From contig CAMAHO010000077.1 in assembly GCA_945834545.1 (NCBI GenBank), positions 1 to 9,348 on the forward strand: a stretch of 9,348 nt of DNA, given 5' to 3'. A program made the position numbers and the translations under genes. The notes beneath the pieces were generated by a model. It was given only the letters and a program-made list of their open reading frames with translations. It was not told the origin of the DNA and did not search any database. The stretch is from an uncultured Lachnospiraceae bacterium. GTDB taxonomy: Bacteria > Bacillota > Clostridia > Lachnospirales > Lachnospiraceae. This document shows, one piece after another, positions 1 through 7,074 of this stretch; the first letter of the stretch is position 1; every line of letters begins with the position of its first letter.

Positions 1-37
1 TCCGATAGGGGGATAAAAAAAGAAAGGCAGAAGAAGG

Positions 38-1168
38 ATGATTGTTTTTAATGTACCACCTTGTGTGGATAAAGCTATGGACTATATCAAAGAATGTGTA
101 AAAAACCAGAAGATTTGCGGCGATGGGGCTTACACAAAAAAATGTAATCAGTGGATAGAGGAGAAGACCGGTACGGGGAAATGTCTTCTGACCACCTCCT
201 GTACCCATGCAACGGAGTTGGCAGCCTTACTCTCAGACATACAGCCCGGGGACGAGGTCATTATGCCGGCCTATACCTTTGTGTCCACAGCGGATGCCTT
301 TGTGCTTCGTGGGGCAGTGCCGGTCTTTGTGGATATCCGTCCGGATACCATGAATATCGATGAAACCTTAATTGAGGCAGCCATAACCGATAAAACCAAG
401 GCAATCGTGCCGGTTCACTATGCAGGTGTAGCCTGTGAGATGGACACCATTATGGAGATTGCCCGTAGACACAACCTCATCGTAATAGAGGATGCTGCCC
501 AGGGAATTATGGCTACCTACAAAGGAAGGGCTCTAGGCACCATAGGAGATTATGGCTGCTATTCCTTCCACGAGACAAAGAATTACAGCATGGGAGAGGG
601 CGGTGCCCTTCTGATTCGCGATGAAAAAAATGTGGAACAAGCAGAAATTATCCGTGAAAAGGGAACCAATAGAAGCAAATATTTCCGCGGACAGATTGAC
701 AAATATACCTGGGTGAATTACGGCTCCTCCTATCTGCCCAGTGATATGAATGCCGCCTATCTGTACGCTCAGCTGGAGGTTGCAGATCAGATCAATGAGG
801 CCAGACTGGCCTGCTGGAACCGGTATTATGAGAATCTTTTGCCCCTTAAGGAGAGCGGTAAACTTGAGCTGCCTGTAGTTCCTGAGGATTGTGTTCACAA
901 TGCCCACATGTTTTACATCAAGGCAAAGGATATTGAGGAGAGAACCGCTTTGATTTCCTTCCTAAAGGAAAAGGACATTCTGAGTGTGTTCCACTATATC
1001 CCTCTACATACGGCTCCGGCAGGTATCAAATTCGGCCGTTTCCATGGGGAGGACAGATACACCACAAAGGAAAGTGAACGGTTAGCCAGACTACCTATGT
1101 ACTATGGACTCACCCTGGAGCAGGTGGATTATATATGCGATCAGGTAAGAAGTTTCTACGGTATATAA
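38..1168 (+). CDS. wecE: dTDP-4-amino-4,6-dideoxygalactose transaminase (WecE/RffA-type, DegT/DnrJ/EryC1/StrS family)
   Basis: A PLP-dependent sugar aminotransferase of 376 residues, the normal full length. The family member WecE transfers an amino group from glutamate to dTDP-4-keto-6-deoxyglucose, giving dTDP-4-amino-4,6-dideoxygalactose (Fuc4N), in the cytoplasm. The PLP lysine is K181 in the block SFHETKN (177-182 region), the aspartate pairing with the PLP ring nitrogen is D152 in EDAAQG, and the CGDG segment (27-30) and GEDRYTTKESERL segment near the C-terminus are typical. From memory, long stretches (for example around 101-140) match Escherichia coli WecE almost residue for residue; this was not checked by alignment. 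The start is set by AGAAAGG at 21-27. It is the first gene of a tight plus-strand run, and no promoter is visible in the 37 bases before it, so transcription probably begins upstream. Other sugar aminotransferases of this family are possible but less likely. Confidence 0.93.
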   Translation: MIVFNVPPCVDKAMDYIKECVKNQKICGDGAYTKKCNQWIEEKTGTGKCLLTTSCTHATELAALLSDIQPGDEVIMPAYTFVSTADAFVLRGAVPVFVDIRPDTMNIDETLIEAAITDKTKAIVPVHYAGVACEMDTIMEIARRHNLIVIEDAAQGIMATYKGRALGTIGDYGCYSFHETKNYSMGEGGALLIRDEKNVEQAEIIREKGTNRSKYFRGQIDKYTWVNYGSSYLPSDMNAAYLYAQLEVADQINEARLACWNRYYENLLPLKESGKLELPVVPEDCVHNAHMFYIKAKDIEERTALISFLKEKDILSVFHYIPLHTAPAGIKFGRFHGEDRYTTKESERLARLPMYYGLTLEQVDYICDQVRSFYGI

Positions 1169-1194
1169 AAGTGGGAATCATTCGGAATTCAAAA

Positions 1195-1200
1195 AGGAGG
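1195..1200 (+). promoter_or_regulatory. Shine-Dalgarno site fixing the start of the second gene
   Basis: AGGAGG lies 6 bases before ATG at 1207. It decides between this start and an upstream in-frame ATG at 1135, which would sit inside the end of the wecE-like gene and has no comparable SD. Confidence 0.85.
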
Positions 1201-1206
1201 AGGCAG

Positions 1207-2478
1207 ATGAAAAAACAGATTTGTGATGTGCTGTACAAGGCTCTGCTCATCCTCCTTGTCATACAAATTATTCTGGGCATTCATTGGATCATAGGAAGTC
1301 TTGGCACGCATATAGGGCTTACGGTACAACAAGGAGGTTACTTGTATGTACTTATGACGCCCTTCTTAAGTCGCATGGGAGACTTCTTTTTCATATTCCA
1401 GACGGTTATTTTTCTTACCGTACTGGATTATTTTCTGCAAAGCATCTGGCAGAGAACGCTCTGGCTTCGCTGCCTGAGAGTGTTGGGGGTAGCAACCTGC
1501 CCGGGTATTTTGCTGACCCTGTTTACCGTAAATCCCTATGGAGTGTCAGCCATAGCCCTGTTGCTTATGCTGACGCTCTGCACCAAGATTGGCAAAGGGG
1601 AGGCTTCCCCCGGGAGGAGTCTTCTTTTTGGCACGATCTTGCTCCTGGTATCTCCCCTGTGGCTCCAGGAGTGTTTTCTCTTGGGCACCCCTCTCTATCT
1701 GGTGCTGGTGATCCTCTGCTATCGCAGTAGGGAGACTGACAAGGGGATGAGAAGGGCAGTCAGCTATGTGGCACTCTTTGGGATGACTGTGGCACTTTCC
1801 TTTGGTTTCGTTGTGCTCCCTCAGGATTCTGAGCAAAGAAGCCAGGATATGAAACCGATTTCGGAGGGTTTATTTGTAAGAGTAAGCCGGCAAAATATTA
1901 ACAAGGTGTATGGAAATTATCTGCCGGAGGCTAGAGACCTGTTGGAGGGGGAAACCCTGGGACAGGTGGCAGAAAAACCGGAGCTTACATATGAGAAGGT
2001 GATTCGTCCTGTGAAGGAGAACTATGGCCAGCGAAAGGGGACAGCCATACTTCTGCATATGGCCGGATGTATCTGGGAAGGCTATAAGAAGGAGGTTATG
2101 CTGAACACAGCATTTGATTTCCTGTCTTATCTGGCCCCTCCGGTTATGGTGGCATATCAACTGCAGGGCCATGGGGAGAATGCCTTGCTAAGGCGTCTTC
2201 AGGAATATGCCCTGCTACCTTCCTTAAGAGCCCAACATGCCTTGCTGTATTTAAATGCTGCTGTTTTCGTCCTGGGAGCGATAGGATTTCTTCTCTCGGT
2301 GAAGGAAAAGAGAACCTTGCTCATAGGTTTATTATGTTTCGCAATCTTCTTTAGTTTGTGGTATACTATGCAAGGAGAACGGATGGATGTCAGAAAATGT
2401 ATCCTCCTCATAGCCATAGAGATGGGCACATTTGTATCTGCCATGCATAAATCTGATGCAAAAATGGAGAAACTGTAA
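1207..2478 (+). CDS. polytopic membrane protein of unknown function, glycan-locus associated
   Basis: A 423-residue integral membrane protein that I do not recognise. About nine to ten hydrophobic helices are visible: roughly 10-30, 60-78, 87-107, 112-127, 137-172 (one or two), 184-203, 346-364, 369-386 and 395-412. Between the helices near 203 and 346 is a soluble loop of about 140 residues, which would face outside if the short positively charged N-terminus (MKKQ) is inside. The mix of many helices and one large loop suits a GT-C-type glycosyltransferase, a polymerase or a glycan modification protein, but there is no clear catalytic motif and this role is only inferred from neighbours. The start is set by AGGAGG at 1195-1200, 38 bp after the aminotransferase. 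Its stop is one base before the next start, so the two are probably translationally coupled. Confidence 0.85.
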   Translation: MKKQICDVLYKALLILLVIQIILGIHWIIGSLGTHIGLTVQQGGYLYVLMTPFLSRMGDFFFIFQTVIFLTVLDYFLQSIWQRTLWLRCLRVLGVATCPGILLTLFTVNPYGVSAIALLLMLTLCTKIGKGEASPGRSLLFGTILLLVSPLWLQECFLLGTPLYLVLVILCYRSRETDKGMRRAVSYVALFGMTVALSFGFVVLPQDSEQRSQDMKPISEGLFVRVSRQNINKVYGNYLPEARDLLEGETLGQVAEKPELTYEKVIRPVKENYGQRKGTAILLHMAGCIWEGYKKEVMLNTAFDFLSYLAPPVMVAYQLQGHGENALLRRLQEYALLPSLRAQHALLYLNAAVFVLGAIGFLLSVKEKRTLLIGLLCFAIFFSLWYTMQGERMDVRKCILLIAIEMGTFVSAMHKSDAKMEKL

Positions 2479-2479
2479 G

Positions 2480-3004
2480 ATGAGTGATATTCGGTTAGAG
2501 GATCAGACTGTGGGTATCTATCTGAGGAAAATGACAGTCGATGATACTGACAACATAGTGAAATGGCGAAACAAAGAGGCTGTGCGGAGCAGATTTTTAT
2601 ATCGGGAGCCCTTTACCCCGGAAGGTCATTTACAGTGGATCAAGACAAAGATAGATACAGGACTGGCAGTGCAGATGATCATCTGCACCGGAGAGGATGC
2701 CCCCATTGGCAGTGTGTATCTAAGAGACATTGATCGGCTAAACCGGAAGGCAGAATACGGTATATTCATTGGGGAGGAGGCTGCCCTGGGAAAGGGTTAC
2801 GGCACTGCAGCTGCGAAACTGATGCTTCGCTACGGGTTTGAGCAGCTATCCTTGCATAAAATATTTCTTCGGGTTCTGGCTGACAATGCCAGAGCAATCG
2901 CCAGCTATGAAAAAGCCGGTTTTGTAAGAGAGGCCTATCTAAAGGATGAGGTCTTTCTGGATGGGAAATTTTGCGATATCGTCTTTATGGCGATGATACG
3001 ATAG
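2480..3004 (+). CDS. GNAT-family (RimJ/RimL/PseH-like) N-acetyltransferase, possibly acting on an aminosugar nucleotide
   Basis: A 174-residue acetyltransferase, standard for a single-domain GNAT protein, expected to be cytoplasmic and to use acetyl-CoA. Visible family marks are the N-terminal 'IYLRKMTVDDTDNIVKWRN' type opening (13-31), the pyrophosphate-binding loop GKGYGT at 104-109, and the C-terminal block with N136 and YEKAGF (143-148). Such proteins modify ribosomal proteins, antibiotics or aminosugar nucleotides (PseH, WecD). Here, one gene from a Fuc4N-forming aminotransferase, N-acetylation of dTDP-Fuc4N (the WecD job) is the best inference, though it does not look like an obvious WecD ortholog. 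ATG at 2480 is chosen because GGAG at 2466-2469 is well spaced and the ATG follows the previous stop by one base. A longer in-frame reading to 2432 would overlap the previous gene by 47 bp and lacks an SD. Confidence 0.88.
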   Translation: MSDIRLEDQTVGIYLRKMTVDDTDNIVKWRNKEAVRSRFLYREPFTPEGHLQWIKTKIDTGLAVQMIICTGEDAPIGSVYLRDIDRLNRKAEYGIFIGEEAALGKGYGTAAAKLMLRYGFEQLSLHKIFLRVLADNARAIASYEKAGFVREAYLKDEVFLDGKFCDIVFMAMIR

Positions 3005-3022
3005 AAGATAAAGGAGCATTCC

Positions 3023-3958
3023 ATGAAAAAAGTAAGTTTTATAATACCCTGTTATCGTTCGGAACATACCCTTCCCCATGTGGTGAAGGAGATTGATGAT
3101 ACTATGGCTGGCCTGGACAGGTTCTCCTATGAAATAATTATGATAAACGATTGTTCTCCCGATGGCACCTGGCAGACTATACGCGGTCTGTGCGAGCAGG
3201 ATTCCAGGAGAAAAGGAATTCATTTTGCAAGGAATTTTGGACAGCACTCTGCGCTCATGGCGGGACTTAGGGCTTCCGAGGGAGATTATGTGGTGTGTCT
3301 GGATGACGACGGGCAGACACCTGCAGGCGAGGTGGACAAGCTGTTGACGGCGTTGGATGAGGGCTATGATGCAGTCTATGCCAAATATGAGCATAAAAAG
3401 CATTCTGCCTTTCGGAACCTGGGCAGCAAGGTAAATGAGTTGATGGCCAGAACTATGTTGGACAAACCAGCTGAATTATATGTTTCCAGCTATTTCGCAG
3501 TGCAGCGCTTTATTGCCCTGGACATGATTCGATATGAGAACAGCTATCCCTATGTTATCGGACTGGTGTTGCGTGCTACCAAGAATGTTGCAAATGTAGT
3601 GGTGAACCACAGGGACCGGGAAGAGGGAAAGTCCGGCTATACCTTAAAAAAGCTGATTGGGCTTTGGTTCAATGGTTTTACCGCTTTCTCCGTGAAGCCC
3701 CTTCGTATCACCACCGCCATAGGCACAACCTTTGCAGGGTTGGGATTTTTATATGGTCTGTATACCATTATCAAACGGTTTGTGTATCCGGATGTACCCA
3801 TAGGCTTCAGCTCGATCATGTCGGCTATCGTTTTCTTTGGCGGTATGATTATGGTGATGCTGGGATTAATCGGAGAATATATAGGACGAATTTACATTAG
3901 TATGAACAATTCTCCTCAGTATGTGATAAAGGAAACCATTCATTACCCGGAAAACTAG
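3023..3958 (+). CDS. GT2 polyprenyl-phosphate glycosyltransferase (DPM1/ArnC/GtrB-like)
   Basis: A 311-residue membrane-anchored family 2 glycosyltransferase, the usual length for the GtrB/ArnC/YfdH group. These enzymes move a sugar from a nucleotide donor onto undecaprenyl (or dolichyl) phosphate at the inner leaflet. The GT-A domain covers about 1-225, with the opening VSFIIPCYRSE (4-14), the nucleotide-binding INDCSPDGT (41-49), HFARNFGQHSALMAG (67-81), the metal-binding LDDDGQTP (93-100), and HRDREEGKSGY (196-206), equivalent to the family's R-x-x-G-x-S-x-Y motif. Two transmembrane helices follow at about 229-250 and 264-288, then a short cytoplasmic tail. The sugar cannot be read from sequence; a product of the neighbouring aminotransferase/acetyltransferase is possible. 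AAGGAG at 3011-3016 supports the start, 18 bp after the GNAT gene. Confidence 0.93.
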   Translation: MKKVSFIIPCYRSEHTLPHVVKEIDDTMAGLDRFSYEIIMINDCSPDGTWQTIRGLCEQDSRRKGIHFARNFGQHSALMAGLRASEGDYVVCLDDDGQTPAGEVDKLLTALDEGYDAVYAKYEHKKHSAFRNLGSKVNELMARTMLDKPAELYVSSYFAVQRFIALDMIRYENSYPYVIGLVLRATKNVANVVVNHRDREEGKSGYTLKKLIGLWFNGFTAFSVKPLRITTAIGTTFAGLGFLYGLYTIIKRFVYPDVPIGFSSIMSAIVFFGGMIMVMLGLIGEYIGRIYISMNNSPQYVIKETIHYPEN

Positions 3959-3977
3959 GTATAGTGGAGAGATAGCG

Positions 3978-5039
3978 ATGCTGGTTTTGCAGATTTTCAT
4001 GGTATTCATATTGCTGTTTGCAGTGCCTATTTTGGTGGGCAATATATGGGTTTCTACCGAAAAGAAACCTGCCCGCCTTTCTTTTCTGTGGGTTTCCGGT
4101 CAGGTAACCTTGTGGGCAGGGTTTCAAATAATAGCTGTGGTGGCTATCTTTTTAAACAAAAGCTTCACCACAGTTTGCAGCAGCTTTACCCTCTTTGAGG
4201 TGGCAATGATCTTTCTGGCAATGGGAAGCTTGATAGGTCGCAGAAACAGGAAAAGCCTGCATAAGCCTAAGCCGGAGCCCAGACAAGGAGTAGCCCTATC
4301 TGAGTGGCTTAGCTGGATAGCGTTCTGGAGTTTGGCTTTTGCTCTTATTCTGGGCAGAATGTACTATGCCTATGCAGACGGGGATAACGCGTATTATCTA
4401 GCCATCGCCAATCAGACTGTGTCCAGCAATTCTATGTACCGGGTTTCCCCTTACATAGGACTTGCCACCGGCTTGGACATAAGACACGCCTTGGCACCCT
4501 TTCCTATTTGGGTGGCATACGTATCGCGCCTGTCGGGACTTCATGTAGCAATCATAGGACAGCTGGTGCTACCCATAGTCATATTGGGAATGTATTTTCA
4601 TCTGACCTATCTCATTGCCCATACCCTATTGGAGGATAAGAAAAACTATATCCCTCTGTTTATGCTGTTGTCAGCTCTTTTTGTCCTCTTTGGGGATTTC
4701 TCCTTTAGCTCTAACGCCAATTTTCTGATAGCAAGGACTTCTCAGGGGAAGGCTGTGCTGGGAAATCTGATTCTGCCTTTTTTATTATGGATTGTCTGGA
4801 AAATGTTACAGTATGTACAGGATAAGAAAGCGATACCGGTGACGTACTATGGCCTTTTGCAGATGGTCATGCTGGCAGGCTGCCTGTGTAGCGCTTTGTC
4901 CTGTTTTTTACTGGTTTTCTTTTTGGGACTGGTCAGTCTTTGCGTATTCTTTATGTATCACACAGGGAAGCCGATTCTCTGGTTTGTGTATAGTGCAATA
5001 GCACCGGCTATCTTTGCCGGCATCTATTTTCTTTCGTAA
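3978..5039 (+). CDS. multi-pass membrane protein, N-terminal part of a GT-C-like clostridial protein
   Basis: A 353-residue protein with about nine to eleven hydrophobic helices, including 3-22, 36-59, 66-87, 109-127, 188-213, 225-239, 259-281, 291-327 (probably two) and 332-352. Between the fourth and fifth helices is an outward loop with ADGDNAYY (133-140), then a segment near 165-190; SQGKAVLGNLILP (255-267) is another distinctive block. An acidic motif in the first large outer loop followed by more helices is the arrangement of GT-C glycosyltransferases that use polyprenyl-phosphate sugars. I associate these motifs with a family of uncharacterised Clostridia membrane proteins (possibly DUF6077), from memory and unverified. 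The start is supported by GGAGA at 3966-3970, 19 bp after the GT2 gene. It ends abruptly after a helix at TAA 5037-5039; the next gene continues in the same frame and may be its C-terminal half. Confidence 0.82.
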   Translation: MLVLQIFMVFILLFAVPILVGNIWVSTEKKPARLSFLWVSGQVTLWAGFQIIAVVAIFLNKSFTTVCSSFTLFEVAMIFLAMGSLIGRRNRKSLHKPKPEPRQGVALSEWLSWIAFWSLAFALILGRMYYAYADGDNAYYLAIANQTVSSNSMYRVSPYIGLATGLDIRHALAPFPIWVAYVSRLSGLHVAIIGQLVLPIVILGMYFHLTYLIAHTLLEDKKNYIPLFMLLSALFVLFGDFSFSSNANFLIARTSQGKAVLGNLILPFLLWIVWKMLQYVQDKKAIPVTYYGLLQMVMLAGCLCSALSCFLLVFFLGLVSLCVFFMYHTGKPILWFVYSAIAPAIFAGIYFLS

Positions 5040-5040
5040 A

Positions 5041-5048
5041 GGAGGAGG
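5041..5048 (+). promoter_or_regulatory. Shine-Dalgarno site immediately after the preceding stop codon
   Basis: GGAGGAGG begins one base after the TAA at 5037-5039 and ends 3 bases before ATG 5052 (5 bases for the first AGGAGG unit's core). Such a strong SD argues that the downstream reading frame is independently translated, probably by ribosomes that have just terminated. Confidence 0.75.
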
Positions 5049-5051
5049 CCT

Positions 5052-5795
5052 ATGAATGCTGTCAGTCTGTTTTCCGAGTATATGGGCAATGGCCTTTTGC
5101 TCATATTTTATCTTGCCGCTACAGTATATCTGTATCTAACAGAAACCAGAAGGATATACCGGCTTGTTTTTGTTTATCTGCCCGCCCTGATTCTGCTGTT
5201 TTTCTTTAACCCTCTCTTTTATCAGATGTTTTACCAGCTTTTAGAGGGTGAAATCTACTACCGGATTTTGTGGTTGCTGCCTGTGAGTATGGGAATTGGG
5301 TTTACTGTGGTCAGCATCCTGTCTAGATTGCAGGGAATCCGAAGAGGAATCTTTATCACCCTCAGCATAGTGCTGCTTTCTATGGGAGGCTCCTTTATGT
5401 TCTCCAACCCGTTTTTTTCCAAGGCAGAAAACCCTTACCATGTGCCTCAAACCGTGGTGGAGCTTTGTGATGCCCTCCGGGTGGAAGGCAGAGAGGTCAT
5501 GGTAGCTATGCCTATGGAATTTGTGAATTATGTCAGGCAGTATGATGCTACAATCTGTATGCCCTACGGAAGAACGGCAGATTTGTATTATGATGAATTA
5601 GGCTATCTGTTAGAGCAAGAAGAATTAGAAGTTCCGGAGATCGTAGAAAAAGCCAGACAACGCAGTTGTCACTACCTTGTGCTGGCTCAGTCAAAGAAAA
5701 ACCATATTGAGTTTCTGGATTATGAATATGAGACCTTTCTGGTTGTAAATGGTTATGTGGTCTATAAGGATACCACACAATACTTTGGATTGTAG
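5052..5795 (+). CDS. membrane protein with C-terminal extracytoplasmic domain, possible second half of a GT-C-like protein
   Basis: A 247-residue protein of unknown function with four hydrophobic helices (about 12-29, 36-52, 72-91, 97-115) and then a soluble domain from about 127 to 247. The soluble part begins NPYHVPQ (127-133), continues with an alpha/beta-looking stretch (VMVAMPMEFVNYVRQ, 149-163; CMPYGR, 169-174; HYLVLA, 207-212) and ends GYVVYKDT (234-241). With two outward-facing ends it would place the soluble domain outside. A helix bundle followed by an external C-terminal domain is the usual lower half of a long GT-C protein, and this frame is the same as that of the gene ending at 5039, only 12 bp away. 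So it is either a true partner subunit or the tail of a gene split by a stop codon. It ends 7 bp from the end of a convergent gene. Confidence 0.8.
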   Translation: MNAVSLFSEYMGNGLLLIFYLAATVYLYLTETRRIYRLVFVYLPALILLFFFNPLFYQMFYQLLEGEIYYRILWLLPVSMGIGFTVVSILSRLQGIRRGIFITLSIVLLSMGGSFMFSNPFFSKAENPYHVPQTVVELCDALRVEGREVMVAMPMEFVNYVRQYDATICMPYGRTADLYYDELGYLLEQEELEVPEIVEKARQRSCHYLVLAQSKKNHIEFLDYEYETFLVVNGYVVYKDTTQYFGL

Positions 5796-5802
5796 CGCAT
5801 AA

Positions 5803-6987
5803 CTAGTTTTCAGAGTATTTTTCCAAAGCGGATAGGAAGCGGTCGGCAACCAGTTGTCGACCTTTTTCATTTAAATGGAGATGGTCTGTCAAATATTCCT
5901 CGGCGTTATGCTCGTTAAAGCCTCCGTAGAAGTTATCGATAAAGGTCACACCGCGGTTTACGGCACTTCCCCCCTCCATGGCCACATAGGTAGGCAATAC
6001 ATCGTTCTCGTGATAGGCCGTCAGGTAGCTGTTTTCATAGCTGCCGTCCTCTGCTAAAGCGTAGGCAAAGGTTGGAGACATCACTATGATGCGGATGTGA
6101 GGAAAGGTATTTTGTATAATCTCAATGGCACCCTCCAGACTGCCGCCAAAGGTGGTAACATCGGTAGGATTATCGTAATTATAGGGAGAATGCCCCATAA
6201 GGTAATCTGTGGCATCGTACATAATCGCTATCACGTCCACAGTGTTCATGTCAATGCTGTCCATCTGTTCCAGAATACCGGGAAATTCCGGGGGCAGACT
6301 GTCGCCCAACATAGAAGGCAGGTTGTGTAAATCGTAAGGAAGAGCATCCCCTAATGCCATATACAGGAGCATCCAGTAGGGACAAAAGGGATCCAAAGGA
6401 TATTCCGGCAGATAATAGTTCATGGTATGGGAAGCCATATAACTGTCCGCTATGGCGAAATTGTAGACAGTTCCCTGGGTTTGTTTCTGAATCAGATTTA
6501 CCACACCGGTTTCCTCTTCCTTGCAATCTGTCAGAGGGCTGTTGCCAAGGAATAATATGGTAGGATTCTTTTTCGTCAAAACCTTATTTCCCTCAGAATC
6601 TAACAGTGGCAGGAAGGTATCTAGGGTGTCATCCTGCACCTCCACTTCATGGTGTGAGAAAAATTCCTCTAAATCAATGACCTGTCCCCAAGTGGAGAAA
6701 CGAAGGAACATAAACAGAAGGATACCCAGAAGGGCAACCACGAAAATAAGATGTGGATTAAGCAGTTTGCGGATTCCCTTCTTTTCCGTTGCAATCTCCG
6801 GTTGGGAGTGCTGTTCTCGCTTTCCTGAGGTTTTGACCGGTCTCGCCTTTGGAGAAGTCAGGCCGTCATCTATTTCCGAGCCGTCTTCCATTCTTGTTGA
6901 GTCGTCTTCTGCATCCAGATCGTGAAGAATCAGATCCTCCTTAGGTCTATCATATTTACTTGTCCTGGCATCTTTTTTATGATTCAA
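5803..6987 (-). CDS. membrane-anchored SGNH/GDSL-type hydrolase or O-acyl-modifying protein, TTG start
   Basis: A 394-residue protein read from TTG at 6987-6985. Residues 1-79 are a hydrophilic, probably disordered cytoplasmic tail with an acidic patch (17-42) and a basic stretch (48-74). One transmembrane helix spans about 80-97, and the rest should lie outside the membrane. The external domain has SGNH marks: ILFLGNSPL (144-152) with candidate nucleophile S150, a hydrophobic strand then YDATDY (257-262) in place of the usual G-x-N-D block, and DHLHLNEKG (368-376), matching D-x-x-H-x4-G with catalytic pair D368/H371. Proteins of this build remove or add acetyl groups on cell-surface glycans (OatA, PatB and DltD relatives); substrate is not readable here. 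Block II (around NFAIADSYMAS, 177-186) and block III are divergent, so enzyme activity is likely but not certain. It opposes the flanking genes and has its own promoter. Confidence 0.8.
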   Translation of the reverse strand: MNHKKDARTSKYDRPKEDLILHDLDAEDDSTRMEDGSEIDDGLTSPKARPVKTSGKREQHSQPEIATEKKGIRKLLNPHLIFVVALLGILLFMFLRFSTWGQVIDLEEFFSHHEVEVQDDTLDTFLPLLDSEGNKVLTKKNPTILFLGNSPLTDCKEEETGVVNLIQKQTQGTVYNFAIADSYMASHTMNYYLPEYPLDPFCPYWMLLYMALGDALPYDLHNLPSMLGDSLPPEFPGILEQMDSIDMNTVDVIAIMYDATDYLMGHSPYNYDNPTDVTTFGGSLEGAIEIIQNTFPHIRIIVMSPTFAYALAEDGSYENSYLTAYHENDVLPTYVAMEGGSAVNRGVTFIDNFYGGFNEHNAEEYLTDHLHLNEKGRQLVADRFLSALEKYSEN

Positions 6988-6994
6988 GATGATT

Positions 6995-7002
6995 ACCTCC
7001 TT
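6995..7002 (-). promoter_or_regulatory. Shine-Dalgarno site selecting a TTG start
   Basis: On the minus strand, AAGGAGGT (7002 down to 6995) lies about 7 bases before TTG at 6987-6985. The only upstream in-frame ATG (7056-7054) has no SD and lies upstream of the likely transcription start, so the TTG is the better start. Confidence 0.82.
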
Positions 7003-7046
7003 AATGAAATAAATGCCCCTCAAGCGAGTGTCCAAACTCTGCTTAT

Positions 7047-7074
7047 ATGATAACACAAAATACCCGGTTTACAA
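7047..7074 (-). promoter_or_regulatory. sigma-A-type promoter for the SGNH-like gene
   Basis: Reading the minus strand, TTGTAA (7074-7069) is followed after 16 bases by TATCAT (7052-7047), with TGT just before it, an extended -10 element. The match to TTGACA/TATAAT is good. Transcription would start near 7040, leaving a leader of about 50 bases before the TTG codon. Confidence 0.62.

Noticed and set aside
1..37. Possible tail of an upstream gene (frame 2 reads four codons, then TAA at 14-16)
   Set aside because: Only four codons are present and other frames also stop here, so the frame cannot be assigned.
694..720. TTGACA-like box within the aminotransferase gene
   Set aside because: No acceptable -10 follows at 16-18 bases and it codes for conserved residues (QIDKYTW).
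533..907. 124-codon minus-strand frame
   Set aside because: Shadow of the aminotransferase gene; no SD and no recognisable protein.
2338..2367. Promoter-like sequence inside the second gene: TTCGCA, 18 bases, TATACT with TGG before it
   Set aside because: The -10 is good but the -35 is weak and it lies inside a coding region; the next gene starts one base after the stop and is better explained by the operon.
5780..5830. Inverted repeat at the convergent junction as an intrinsic terminator
   Set aside because: A 7-bp stem with a loop of about 32 bases and no following T-run in the right place; too weak to call a terminator.
6521..6925. 134-codon plus-strand frame
   Set aside because: Antisense to the SGNH-like gene, with Ser/Arg-rich shadow composition and no convincing SD.
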